Source: Moheibacter sediminis (GTDB lineage Bacteria; Bacteroidota; Bacteroidia; Flavobacteriales; Weeksellaceae). Taken from it: a stretch of DNA of 64,000 nucleotides. The notes under the pieces are model-generated. The model did not search any database and had not been told where the DNA came from. It worked only from the letters and a program-made list of their open reading frames with translations. The DNA is taken from NCBI RefSeq assembly GCF_900176425.1, contig NZ_FWXS01000002.1:400983-464982 (forward strand), read 5' to 3'. The position numbers and the translations under genes are program-made. Positions 38,460 through 47,222 of the stretch are shown piece after piece. The stretch's first letter is position 1; each line of letters opens with the position of its first letter.

Positions 38460-38555
38460 ATGGATTTTTTTAAGCCAATGAATATATTTAATTTTAGAAT
38501 TCCCTTGGAATATAAAGAAGGTTACCTCAATTATTTTAAAGAATACTGGTCATGA
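38460..38555 (+). CDS. Possible 31-residue peptide upstream of and coupled to GT9 gene
   Basis: ATG 38460 to TGA 38553. It encodes a compact aromatic-rich peptide (MDFFKPMNIFNFRIPLEYKE ...). Its stop overlaps the GT9 ATG as ATGA, a classic coupling arrangement. It could be a leader peptide or chance. Confidence 0.35.
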   Translation: MDFFKPMNIFNFRIPLEYKEGYLNYFKEYWS

Positions 38556-39589
38556 AAATTCCCGGAAGGATCAATAGCATTAGACGCCGTATAACTCGTG
38601 GGCTGACGGCTAGCGTGGGTAAAACCAAGACTAATTATCAGAACATAAATATTCAAAAAATATTAATATGCAGACCCAATCAAAGATTGGGTAATTTGTT
38701 GCTGATAACACCTTTGGTTCAAGAGGTTATAAATACTTTTCCAAATTGTAAAATAGATATGTTTGTAAGAGGCGGTTTGGCTCCTGTCATATTTGAAAAT
38801 TATGAAAATATAGACAAGATTATACAACTGCCGAAAAAGCCATTTAATCAAAAATTCAAATACGTTAGTTCATGGATATCTTTGAAAAAGAAATCTTATG
38901 ATTTAGTCATAAATATATACAGTGAATCATCTTCCGGCAGGCTCTCAACAAAATTTACCAAATCTAAAATTAAATTCTATGGTGACAGTTATGCTGAAAC
39001 AGATGAAAAACCAGCTGATTATATACACTTTGCGAAACATCCCATTTATAATTTAAGACATGATCTGAGTCAAATAGGCATAGATACTTCAAAAAACACA
39101 ATGCCTTATTTAGATATAAAGTTAAATCATTCGGAAATTGAGAAAGGAAAAACGATAATTGACTCAATTGTAAAAAACGACAAAAAAATCATCAGTATAT
39201 TTACTTTCGCGACGGGAGCAAAATGTTATTCAAAAGAATGGTGGACTGAATTTTATGAAAAATTAAAAATAGCTTTCCCTGATTATAATATTGTAGAAAT
39301 TTTACCGGTCGAAAATGTTTCTCAAATCAATTTTCAGGCACATACATTTTACAGCAAAGACATTCGGGAAATCGCTTCAGTCATCCGAAATACTTCCGTT
39401 TTCATAGGAGCTGACAGCGGTATGATGCACTTAGCAAGTGCTTCTCAAACCCCTACAATTGGCTTATTCGAGGTAACTTATGACAAAAAATACGAACCTT
39501 ATAATGACGAAAGTATATCGATAAACACTAATAATTTTGATATGGATTACATCATAAAATCCGTAGAAAAAATCATTTCAAATGAGTAA
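38552..39589 (+). CDS. Glycosyltransferase family 9 (heptosyltransferase-like)
   Basis: A 345-residue GT-B fold enzyme. The N-terminal domain starts with ILICRPNQRLGNLLLITPLV (about residue 37-56), the usual GT9 opening. The C-terminal donor-binding domain has the ADSGMMHLASASQTPTIGLF block (about 290-310). GT9 enzymes add heptose or related sugars to the inner core of LPS. No LPS cluster surrounds it here, so acceptor and sugar are unknown. A strong terminator follows. Confidence 0.9.
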   Translation: MKIPGRINSIRRRITRGLTASVGKTKTNYQNINIQKILICRPNQRLGNLLLITPLVQEVINTFPNCKIDMFVRGGLAPVIFENYENIDKIIQLPKKPFNQKFKYVSSWISLKKKSYDLVINIYSESSSGRLSTKFTKSKIKFYGDSYAETDEKPADYIHFAKHPIYNLRHDLSQIGIDTSKNTMPYLDIKLNHSEIEKGKTIIDSIVKNDKKIISIFTFATGAKCYSKEWWTEFYEKLKIAFPDYNIVEILPVENVSQINFQAHTFYSKDIREIASVIRNTSVFIGADSGMMHLASASQTPTIGLFEVTYDKKYEPYNDESISINTNNFDMDYIIKSVEKIISNE

Positions 39590-39651
39590 GAATTAAAAAA
39601 ATCTTATTTCACTCATATTTAGATTTTATTTATAAAGTAACAAAACAGAAA

Positions 39652-39683
39652 AACCGCAAATTCAATGAATTTGCGGTTTTTTT
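39652..39683 (+). terminator. Rho-independent terminator of the GT9 gene
   Basis: AACCGCAAATTC (39652-39663) and GAATTTGCGGTT (39667-39678) form a perfect 12-bp stem with a 3-base loop and a T-run. Confidence 0.92.
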
Positions 39684-39698
39684 ACTTACTGTAAGTTG

Positions 39699-39773
39699 TC
39701 GGGGTGGCAGGATTCGAACCTGCGACCTCCTGGTCCCAAACCAGGCGCGATGACCGGACTACGCTACACCCCG
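39699..39773 (-). tRNA. tRNA-Pro (anticodon TGG)
   Basis: Read on the minus strand: acceptor CGGGGTG/CACCCCG, anticodon stem CCTGG/CCAGG with loop TTTGGGA (anticodon TGG), and T arm with GGTTCGAATCC. 75 nt, CCA not encoded. Confidence 0.95.
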
Positions 39774-39789
39774 TGTTATTTCAAAATTG

Positions 39790-39873
39790 CGGAGAGACAG
39801 GGACTCGAACCCTGGCGACGGTTACCCGTCGACAGATTAGCAATCTGCTCCGTTACCACTCCGGCACCTCTCC
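39790..39873 (-). tRNA. tRNA-Ser (anticodon GCT)
   Basis: Read on the minus strand: acceptor GGAGAGG pairs with TCTCTCC, the anticodon stem around TTGCTAA gives GCT, a long variable arm (GACGGGTAACCGTC) is present and the T arm has GGTTCGAGTCC. 84 nt. It lies 16 bases from tRNA-Pro and is probably co-transcribed with it. Confidence 0.95.
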
Positions 39874-39983
39874 CTGCTGTCCTTCTTTCTAGTAGGAAAG
39901 CGGATGCAAAAGTAAATTGAATGTTTCTTTTATGCAAACAATTTTCAATAATTTTTATACATTTTTTCTAATTTCTTTTTAAT

Positions 39984-39991
39984 TAACTTTG
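39984..39991 (+). promoter_or_regulatory. -7 promoter element of the amidase-deformylase operon (TAACTTTG)
   Basis: TAnnTTTG match 25 bases upstream of ATG 40017. Confidence 0.6.
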
Positions 39992-40016
39992 TTTCAGTAA
40001 CATTTCAAATTCATTT

Positions 40017-40955
40017 ATGACCTATAAGATCCCTTTTCTAGTCGCTATTCTAAGTTTATTGATTGCTTCGTGTGCTTCCCAGCCTCCAAAAGTCATCAAA
40101 CAAATTGTCAGAGATACAGTAGTTATCAATAGCATTACAGAGAAGTACGAATATGCGCGTTTTGCCAAATTAGACAATTACAAAGTTTCCACGCAACATT
40201 ATCCTGCAAAAGGACAGGATGAAAGAATCCGTTATTTGGTGCTTCATTACACCGCAATGGATAATGCATCTTCACTGAGAGCCTTAACCAATAATGAAGT
40301 AAGTTCGCATTATTTAATAGGTGATTTAAATAACGATACCATTTATGCGTTGGTAGATGAAACAAAACGTTCATGGCATGCAGGTGCGAGTTTCTGGAAA
40401 GGTGTAAATAATATTAATTTTTCATCCGTCGGGATTGAGATTGTGAACAAAGGTTATACGACTGACAAAACTTTGACAGGAAATCCTGATTTGGCAACTG
40501 CCACAAGGTATTTCTTCGATTTTCCGGAATATCAAATCAAAAAAGTTGCTGAATTATCGCGTGATATCATCGACAGATACAAAATCGATCCTGTAAATGT
40601 GGTAGCACATTCTGACATTGCACCGCAGCGCAAACACGATCCGGGACCGAAATTCCCTTGGAAAAGACTTTATGATCAATACAATATTGGTGCGTGGTAC
40701 GAAGAAAGCCAAAAATCAATTTATCTTTCTCAGTTTCCTTATGCTGAAATAGATTCTTTTACATTTATTCAATCGGTACAGGCTGATTTAGAAAAGTACG
40801 GCTATGAAATCCAGAAAACAGGAATGTGGGACGAACAAACGAAAAAAGTCATCACAGCATTTCAATACCATTTCCGTCCGGAACGTTTCGATGGTATTAT
40901 AGATGCTGAAACCTGGGCAATTCTGAAAGCATTAATTTTAAAATACAGAACTTAA
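40017..40955 (+). CDS. N-acetylmuramoyl-L-alanine amidase lipoprotein
   Basis: A 312-residue protein with lipobox LLIASC (Cys19). An Amidase_2/AmpD-type domain (about 60-225) has zinc ligands in YLVLHYTAMD, HSDIAPQRKHDPG and the final His/Asp region. A peptidoglycan-binding_1 domain forms the C-terminus (FIQSVQADLEKYGYEIQ ... ITAFQYHFRPERFDG, about 240-305). It cleaves the amide bond between MurNAc and L-Ala, probably for muropeptide recycling or remodelling. The exported deformylase-like gene follows after 11 bases. Confidence 0.92.
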   Translation: MTYKIPFLVAILSLLIASCASQPPKVIKQIVRDTVVINSITEKYEYARFAKLDNYKVSTQHYPAKGQDERIRYLVLHYTAMDNASSLRALTNNEVSSHYLIGDLNNDTIYALVDETKRSWHAGASFWKGVNNINFSSVGIEIVNKGYTTDKTLTGNPDLATATRYFFDFPEYQIKKVAELSRDIIDRYKIDPVNVVAHSDIAPQRKHDPGPKFPWKRLYDQYNIGAWYEESQKSIYLSQFPYAEIDSFTFIQSVQADLEKYGYEIQKTGMWDEQTKKVITAFQYHFRPERFDGIIDAETWAILKALILKYRT

Positions 40956-40966
40956 ATTACTTCATT

Positions 40967-41608
40967 TTGAAATTATTATTTAGCTCAGTTTTTCTGTTTT
41001 TATTGTTTGGATTTAATTTCGCACAGAAATATGAAAAATTTACAGAAGATGAAAAATCATTGATTCAATCCAATTCTTCTGAAATGATGCGTGTTTATAA
41101 TTTGGTTAATTCAAATGATTCGATTGTTTTGAATTCGAGTTCGAAAACCGTTGACCCAAAAAATAAATTCACAAAATTACTGGCAGAGAGAATGTTGCTT
41201 TCGGTAAATGACCCTGCTCACAAAGGCGTTGGAATTGCTGCTCCACAAGTTGGCATCAATCGCCGAATGCTTTTAGTCCAAAGATTTGATAAAGAAGGAA
41301 AACCTTTTGAATTGTTTATCAATCCTGAAATTATTTGGGGTTCTGAATTGATGCAAAAAGGTCCTGAAGGTGATTTGTCATTCGAAGACAGAGGTGAAGT
41401 CATGCGCCATTACATCGTTCAGGTGAAATATTTCAATTTGAAAAGCGAATCCATTACAGAAATTTTAGAAGGATTTACTTCAGTGATTTTCCAGCATGAG
41501 CGTGACCATTTGGATGGTATTTTGTTAACTGACAGAATTGAGGAACAGAAAACCAAAAACTACCAATACGCACCCGGAACTGCCAATTTATATTTCCTGA
41601 TTGATTAA
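40967..41608 (+). CDS. Exported peptide deformylase-like protein with Cys to Asp change (TTG start)
   Basis: A 213-residue protein with a signal peptide (MKLLFSSVFLFLLFGFNFAQ), unusual for a deformylase. Motif 1 GVGIAAPQVG (residues 87-96) and motif 3 HERDH (177-181) are intact. Motif 2, normally EGCLS with the metal-binding Cys, reads EGDLS (Asp136); the codon is GAT. Normal deformylases act on nascent proteins in the cytoplasm. Export and the lost Cys ligand suggest another substrate, or a different metal geometry (Asp can bind metal). The start codon is TTG, 11 bases after the amidase stop, so the two genes form an operon. Confidence 0.85.
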   Translation: MKLLFSSVFLFLLFGFNFAQKYEKFTEDEKSLIQSNSSEMMRVYNLVNSNDSIVLNSSSKTVDPKNKFTKLLAERMLLSVNDPAHKGVGIAAPQVGINRRMLLVQRFDKEGKPFELFINPEIIWGSELMQKGPEGDLSFEDRGEVMRHYIVQVKYFNLKSESITEILEGFTSVIFQHERDHLDGILLTDRIEEQKTKNYQYAPGTANLYFLID

Positions 41609-41642
41609 CATTAATTTAATTTTAGGTTGAATTAATTCACAT

Positions 41643-41650
41643 TAATTTTG
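41643..41650 (+). promoter_or_regulatory. -7 promoter element of the porin gene (TAATTTTG)
   Basis: TAnnTTTG match 19 bases upstream of ATG 41670. Confidence 0.55.
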
Positions 41651-41669
41651 CACGTCAATTTAAAAATGG

Positions 41670-42890
41670 ATGAATAAACTTTATTTGTTGGTTGGAATTC
41701 TGCTCGTGGGGGTTTCTGCGTCTGCACAGATTGTAAAATATGATACGCTGAGAACTGAAGTTCAACATGCCGCTCTGCCTTATTATAGCTACGGAAAAGG
41801 TTTGGGATTAACTTCTCCTGACAGTATTTTTCAATTGAACATTCGTTTTCGCATGCAAAATAGAGTCACTTATTTTGACAATGAAGGCGAAGAAGAATCT
41901 ATTGATGGACAAATCCGCAGATTGCGTTTGCGTTTCGATGGTTATGTGGGAAGCCCTGAATTTATGTATTCCATACAGCTTTCCTTTGCGCCTGAAGATG
42001 TGGGTGAAGTGGAAGACGGAAGAAACATCAACATCATCCGCGATGCGGTTTTGGTTTATAAACCCAATGATCATTGGGATTTTAGTTTCGGACAGACTAA
42101 GCTTCCCGGTAACAGACAACGTTTGAATTCTTCCGGAGGTTTACAGTTAACGGATCGAACCATCAATAATTCAAGATTCAATATTGATCGTGATTTTGGT
42201 TTTCAAGTTCACAATACAAACGAATTTCAGGATAAATTTTCCTATAATTTCCGCGGTGCTGTCAGCATGGGTGACGGACGCAACTGGACTGACAATGAAG
42301 ACACCGGAATTGCTTTGACAGGAAAAGCCGAAATTTATCCATTCGGTGCATTCAAAAAAACTGGAGCTTATTTTGAAGGAGATTTGATGCGAGAACCCAA
42401 ACCTAAATTGATGCTTTCGGGAGCTTATCATCAAAATAACCAAGCGAAAAGAGAACGCGGTCAAACTGGAAGAGATTTGTTTGAATCCCGCACAATGCGC
42501 TCGGCATTTGCAGATTTGATTTTCAAATACAACGGCTGGTCTTTTATGTCAGCTTATATGAACCGAACTTCCAAAAATCCGGTTACTTTCAATCCTGAAG
42601 ACAACAATGACGTACGTTATGTGTTTGTGGGAGAAGGAATGGACTTTCAGGGAAGTTATTTATTTCGAAATAATTTTGAATTGATCGGAAGATATTCAAA
42701 TCAATGGGTAGATGACAAAATCGAAATGTTTGAACCCAATACACAACAATTCAGCTTAGGTTTGACCAAATACATTTGGGAACATGCTTTCAAATTACAG
42801 GCTGAGGCCACTTACGAAATCCAGGATTTCTACATCGGAACGAAAGAGACCAATTGGTACGTGCGTTTCCAGATAGAGATTGGAATATAA
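41670..42890 (+). CDS. OprP/OprO-like porin
   Basis: A 406-residue outer-membrane beta-barrel protein with signal peptide (MNKLYLLVGILLVGVSASAQ). Residues about 45-400 match the phosphate-selective porin O/P pattern (FQLNIRFRMQNRVTYFDNEG ... QIRRLRLRFDGYVGSPEFMY ... DWEFSFGQTKLP-like strand), with alternating polar and hydrophobic strands and a C-terminal aromatic/Ile-ending strand (NWYVRFQIEIGI). The substrate is unknown; family members pass phosphate or polyphosphate. Single gene. Confidence 0.85.
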   Translation: MNKLYLLVGILLVGVSASAQIVKYDTLRTEVQHAALPYYSYGKGLGLTSPDSIFQLNIRFRMQNRVTYFDNEGEEESIDGQIRRLRLRFDGYVGSPEFMYSIQLSFAPEDVGEVEDGRNINIIRDAVLVYKPNDHWDFSFGQTKLPGNRQRLNSSGGLQLTDRTINNSRFNIDRDFGFQVHNTNEFQDKFSYNFRGAVSMGDGRNWTDNEDTGIALTGKAEIYPFGAFKKTGAYFEGDLMREPKPKLMLSGAYHQNNQAKRERGQTGRDLFESRTMRSAFADLIFKYNGWSFMSAYMNRTSKNPVTFNPEDNNDVRYVFVGEGMDFQGSYLFRNNFELIGRYSNQWVDDKIEMFEPNTQQFSLGLTKYIWEHAFKLQAEATYEIQDFYIGTKETNWYVRFQIEIGI

Positions 42891-43106
42891 TTTACCTCGT
42901 TTAAATAATTGATCTAATTTCATTTTTTACCAGATGGGAAAAGCTGAGACAAACAGCTATAAAGCTATTTTCAAAAATCATTAATCCCCTCATTTATACT
43001 TTAATTTACCTACACCAATTTATAAACTTCTATAAAAATCTAAAATAAATCATTATTTACAACAGTAAACAACGGTTTATTTATGCTTAATTTTTGAAAA
43101 ACACAT

Positions 43107-43114
43107 TAAATTTG
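43107..43114 (+). promoter_or_regulatory. -7 promoter element of the M3 peptidase gene (TAAATTTG)
   Basis: TAnnTTTG match 17 bases upstream of ATG 43132. Confidence 0.55.
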
Positions 43115-43131
43115 AACTTTAATACATTTCA

Positions 43132-45159
43132 ATGAATAATCCACTTTTAGATATTTTTAACACCCCTTTTGACAGCGCTCCATTTCTAAGTGTAAAAAAC
43201 GAATATTACAAATCTGCTTTTGAAAAAGCAATTGAAATGGCTAAAGCGGAAATCAATGAAATCTGCAACAATTCAGAAATCCCAACTTTCGAAAACACAA
43301 TCGAAGCCATGGAAATCAGCGGTGAAAGATTGAGCAGAATTTCTTCAATTTTTTTTAATCTAAATTCTGCTGAAACCAATGATGAAATGCAGCAAATTGC
43401 ACAAGAAATCTCTCCGCTTTTGTCAGAATTTTCAAATGACATTCGTTTAAATCCAGTCTTATTTGAAAGAATTAAATCAGTTTACGATCAGAAATTTGAA
43501 TTGAATTTATCAGACGAACAATTTCGTTTACTCGAAAAAAAATACAAAAATTTCAGCCGAAACGGAGCAAATTTATCTGAAGACAAAAAAGAAAAATTAC
43601 GCGAAATAGACAAAGAATTATCTTCAATTTCACTTCAGTTTGGACAAAACGTTTTGGCGGAAACAAATGCATATGAATTACATCTCACAAATGAAAATGA
43701 ATTGAAAGGTTTGCCAGATTATGCCATACAAGAAGCAAAAAAAGAAGCCGAATCCAAAGAAAAAACGGGATGGATTTTTACTTTGCAAGCGACGAGTTAC
43801 CTTCCGTTTATGACCTACAATGACAACCGCAATTTGCGTGAAATGTTATTTTTGGCTTATGGAAAACGGTCTTTTCAAAACAATGAATTCAATAACGAAA
43901 AAATTGTAAAAAGAATTGTAGAATTGCGTTTGGAGCGTGCTAAATTATTGGAATACAAAACCCATGCGGATTTTGTTTTAGAAGAAAGAATGGCAAATTC
44001 TCCACAAATTGTTAAAGATTTTTTGCTGGATTTACTTTCAAAATCTAAAAAATTCGGAGAAAATGATGTAAACGAATTGAAAATATTCGCTCAAAAAAAA
44101 GACAATATCGAAACTCTGCAGCGTTGGGATCATGCTTATTACGCAGAGAAATTAAAACAAGAAAAATACAGTCTTTCGGAAGAAGAATTGAAACCTTATT
44201 TTTCTTTGGAAAATGTAGTAAATGGTACTTTTACAATCGCTGAAAGGTTATTTGGAATTCGTTTTGAAAAAAGGTTTGACATCCAGAAATATCATGAAGA
44301 TGTAGAAATTTATGAAGTATCTGACAAACAAAACAATCATTTAGCACTTTTCTACACTGATTTTTTTCCGAGAAAAGGGAAACGTGCAGGCGCTTGGATG
44401 ACGGAATTTCGTGGCGAATCAAATGTGCAGGGAAATTCAAAACGTCCGCACATTTCTATAGTTTGTAATTTTACAAAACCTACTAAAGATAAACCTTCAC
44501 TTTTGACTTTTAATGAAGTGACGACTTTGTTTCATGAGTTCGGGCACGCTTTGCACGGAATGTTGGCCAATACGGTTTATGAAAGTTTATCGGGTACAAA
44601 TGTTTATTATGATTTTGTAGAATTACCGTCGCAGTTCATGGAAAATTTCTGCTATGAACCTGAAGCTTTGGAATTATTTGCACAACATTACAAAACGGGA
44701 GAAACCATTCCGCAAGAATTAATTGAAAAAGTAAAAAAATCATCCAGTTTTATGGAAGGTTATCAAACAGTCCGTCAGTTAAGTTTCGGATTGCTGGACA
44801 TGGCCTGGCATGGTGTTGAAGAGCTTGGAATTAATTCTGTTTCCGATTACGAAAGAAAAGCATTTGAACCTACGGAATTGTATCCGATTGTCGAGGGAAC
44901 GAACATGAGTGTTTCGTTTTCGCATATATTTCATGGCGGATATTCGTCCGGATATTATTCTTATAAATGGTCGGAAGTTTTGGAGGCTGATGCATTTGCT
45001 TATTTTCAGGAAACCGGTATTTTCAATTCTGAAACTGCCAAAAAATTCAAACATTTATTAGAAAGTGGTGGAAGCATCGATCCGATGGAATTGTACAAAT
45101 CTTTCCGGGGAAAAGAACCAAGTAATGATGCGTTGTTGAAACGTGCAGGATTTAATTAA
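43132..45159 (+). CDS. M3 family metallopeptidase (oligopeptidase A / Dcp type)
   Basis: A 675-residue zinc peptidase without signal peptide, so cytoplasmic. Active site FHEFGHALHGM (about residue 466-476), with the third ligand Glu about 25 residues later in YYDFVELPSQFMENF. The N-terminal helical channel domain (FENTIEAMEISGERLSRI) is complete. It degrades short peptides left by proteasome-like proteases. A lipoprotein gene starts 7 bases after its stop. Confidence 0.94.
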   Translation: MNNPLLDIFNTPFDSAPFLSVKNEYYKSAFEKAIEMAKAEINEICNNSEIPTFENTIEAMEISGERLSRISSIFFNLNSAETNDEMQQIAQEISPLLSEFSNDIRLNPVLFERIKSVYDQKFELNLSDEQFRLLEKKYKNFSRNGANLSEDKKEKLREIDKELSSISLQFGQNVLAETNAYELHLTNENELKGLPDYAIQEAKKEAESKEKTGWIFTLQATSYLPFMTYNDNRNLREMLFLAYGKRSFQNNEFNNEKIVKRIVELRLERAKLLEYKTHADFVLEERMANSPQIVKDFLLDLLSKSKKFGENDVNELKIFAQKKDNIETLQRWDHAYYAEKLKQEKYSLSEEELKPYFSLENVVNGTFTIAERLFGIRFEKRFDIQKYHEDVEIYEVSDKQNNHLALFYTDFFPRKGKRAGAWMTEFRGESNVQGNSKRPHISIVCNFTKPTKDKPSLLTFNEVTTLFHEFGHALHGMLANTVYESLSGTNVYYDFVELPSQFMENFCYEPEALELFAQHYKTGETIPQELIEKVKKSSSFMEGYQTVRQLSFGLLDMAWHGVEELGINSVSDYERKAFEPTELYPIVEGTNMSVSFSHIFHGGYSSGYYSYKWSEVLEADAFAYFQETGIFNSETAKKFKHLLESGGSIDPMELYKSFRGKEPSNDALLKRAGFN

Positions 45160-45166
45160 TTAATAC

Positions 45167-45595
45167 ATGAAAAACATAGTTTTAATTCTATCGGTTTTGT
45201 TTTTGATAACAAGTTGTTCTTCTTCTATTTATAATAAATATTCGAAATACAATCGCTTTGATAAAGAAGATGGAATGTTGAGGTTTTACAATGAAGAGTT
45301 AAATGTAAAATCGTTAAGTTTTAACGATTATAAGTTTGCCAGTAATCTGGGAGAATTTAAATCTATCAGTAAAGATAGTAAACCTCTTTTCGAAAATGTA
45401 ATTGTTTATGCAAGAAAAACCGGAACCGATCAAGATTTTTATATCATCAAGATGAATTATGTAAATGTACGTCCGGATTATCAAATCATTAAACACCATG
45501 GCGAAAAAGGAACTTTGTTTTTATTGATTTCAAAAAATACTGCCGAAGAAGATGCGAAGAGAATTGAAGAAGAATTTGGAAAATTAATTAAATAA
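45167..45595 (+). CDS. Small lipoprotein, unknown
   Basis: A 142-residue protein with lipobox LITSC (Cys about 17). The mature part has mixed alpha-beta content (NVKSLSFNDYKFASNLGEF ... YVNVRPDYQIIKHHGEKG) and no recognised family. It follows the M3 peptidase by 7 bases and precedes a membrane protein gene by 6, so these are probably co-transcribed. Confidence 0.7.
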   Translation: MKNIVLILSVLFLITSCSSSIYNKYSKYNRFDKEDGMLRFYNEELNVKSLSFNDYKFASNLGEFKSISKDSKPLFENVIVYARKTGTDQDFYIIKMNYVNVRPDYQIIKHHGEKGTLFLLISKNTAEEDAKRIEEEFGKLIK

Positions 45596-45601
45596 AATAC
45601 T

Positions 45602-45997
45602 ATGAAAATACTCAACAACAAATCCTTACAAACATTTCTTGCAATTGGACCAATGATTTCGATTATAATAACCCTTTTAGGATATTTTATTTTTGCATTT
45701 GGAACTGTAATCTATGCTATAGTGGAAGAACCAGAATCAGATCCTTCTTTATTTTTCACAGGAGGTATGTTATTCTTTTTTGTACTGATGATTTTGAGCT
45801 TTATTTTATCCTTAGCCAATATTGTGTTCTTTGTATTGCACGCCGCCAAAAATCCAAATCTTGAAAAAGAAAACATGAGATTGATCTGGATTTTGGTAAT
45901 CGTTTTTGTAATGGTCTTCGGTTTAGGTAGTATGATTTATTGGTTTGCCGAAATCAAGACGAAAAACCCTAAACCCATTATTCCAAATCAATTTTAA
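45602..45997 (+). CDS. Small membrane protein with three helices, unknown
   Basis: A 131-residue protein with hydrophobic helices at about 18-40, 55-85 and 97-120, and a Lys/Pro tail (KTKNPKPIIPNQF). The pattern resembles small integral proteins of the PLD nuclease N-terminal type, but no clear motif is visible. In an operon-like run between a lipoprotein and the SUFU gene. Confidence 0.65.
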   Translation: MKILNNKSLQTFLAIGPMISIIITLLGYFIFAFGTVIYAIVEEPESDPSLFFTGGMLFFFVLMILSFILSLANIVFFVLHAAKNPNLEKENMRLIWILVIVFVMVFGLGSMIYWFAEIKTKNPKPIIPNQF

Positions 45998-46007
45998 ATT
46001 ACAATTA

Positions 46008-46562
46008 ATGACACCCGTAGAAAAATATTTACAACATTTAGATAAAATCTTTCAGCGCGAGCCTGAATTTTTCAAAAACGACAGCCTTATCGAAGGTGTG
46101 AACAATGTAACAGCAATTGTTTACAAAGACTTTCCGACGATTGGTTATGTGACCGCAGTTACTTACGGACTTTCGCTTGTAGAGCATGATGATTGGAAAA
46201 ATGCACGTGCCGAACTTTTCATTTGTGTGCAATCTGAAAGCATCGACTGGGGCATCGTCATCGGTTACATCGCCAATCATTTGCGTGGGAAATTTCCTTT
46301 TACTTACGGAAATACAATCAATTTTGGAGAAAAAATAAACGAAGAATCAGAAATGGATGCCTTTCTCATTTTCACGCCAACCATTTTGGAGCAGGATGAA
46401 TTTCTCAATATTGACATAGGACTCGATTATAAAATCAATCTTTCAGCGCTCTACCCTATTTACAAATCGGAAATAGAGCTTTACAACCAAATCGGGATCG
46501 AAGCATTTCTCCAACATCCGAAGTTTGATTTTTACAATGTAAAAAGGAAAGTGATGGTATGA
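46008..46562 (+). CDS. Suppressor of fused (SUFU) domain protein
   Basis: A 184-residue protein with SUFU family features over its length (PVEKYLQHLDKIFQREPEFF, GYVTAVTYGLSLVEHDDWKN, FLIFTPTILEQDEF). ATG 46008 was chosen; a longer frame to 45945 only reads through the preceding gene end. Bacterial SUFU proteins often occur as immunity-like proteins in polymorphic toxin loci; here no toxin lies next to it, so the role is open. Confidence 0.8.
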   Translation: MTPVEKYLQHLDKIFQREPEFFKNDSLIEGVNNVTAIVYKDFPTIGYVTAVTYGLSLVEHDDWKNARAELFICVQSESIDWGIVIGYIANHLRGKFPFTYGNTINFGEKINEESEMDAFLIFTPTILEQDEFLNIDIGLDYKINLSALYPIYKSEIELYNQIGIEAFLQHPKFDFYNVKRKVMV

Positions 46563-46643
46563 AATTATTCAAATTATTATCTAAATATGTGATTTCAAAT
46601 AAGTGTAACAAATTATAAAAGCAGCCGTCTTTAGCAAAAAAAT

Positions 46644-47210
46644 ATGAAACCAAAAATCAATTGCTTAATTGGATTATTCTTTTTTGTATTGAGCTACATC
46701 ATGTTTTCTCAAGGTTCTAAATTGGCATATTTTCAAAAACCAATTGATTTTGCACATTGGTTTAATTTAATTGGAGCTGTATTTCTAATTTCATTTAATA
46801 AAGTATTTCCCAAAAATAATCTAAATTCTTTCGCCTCTTTTTTAACAACATTGGGAGTTATTGCTCATATAGGTCTTTGTACAATTGATTTTATCATGTG
46901 GAGTTTTGGAAATGATGATCTCGCTAAAGAAGAATTAAGCAAACATATAAGCAACACTCCATCTATATTGTATCCATTTATTATTATCGGACCATCTTTG
47001 CTTTTTTTGGGACTGGCAGCTCACGCATCAAACTTCATTAGAACTTTCCCCATCAGTTCCTTAATGGTAATTATTGCAGCACCTATGGTAGGTTTTTCAT
47101 TTTTCATATTGAAAGATGGAATTTACATGTTAGTGAGTTGTATTGTTTTTGCCCTAGGATTATTTTTACTTCTTTATAGAAAAGAAAAACATAAAATCTC
47201 AAATGTATAA
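46644..47210 (+). CDS. Polytopic membrane protein, unknown
   Basis: A 188-residue protein with six hydrophobic helices and few charges. An N-terminal helix (INCLIGLFFFVLSYIMF) could be a signal anchor. The loop NDDLAKEELSKHISNTPS is the only longer polar part. No family recognised. It ends 12 bases from the convergent hemolysin III gene. Confidence 0.6.
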   Translation: MKPKINCLIGLFFFVLSYIMFSQGSKLAYFQKPIDFAHWFNLIGAVFLISFNKVFPKNNLNSFASFLTTLGVIAHIGLCTIDFIMWSFGNDDLAKEELSKHISNTPSILYPFIIIGPSLLFLGLAAHASNFIRTFPISSLMVIIAAPMVGFSFFILKDGIYMLVSCIVFALGLFLLLYRKEKHKISNV

Positions 47211-47222
47211 ACTAGTCGAAGT

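Noticed and set aside
39696..39920. Open frames across the tRNA-Pro and tRNA-Ser genes
   Set aside because: They read through structured tRNA genes on the other strand and are a known false-positive source.
45945..46007. Longer start for the SUFU gene
   Set aside because: The extra 21 residues only read the preceding membrane protein gene in another frame; ATG 46008 gives the normal family N-terminus.
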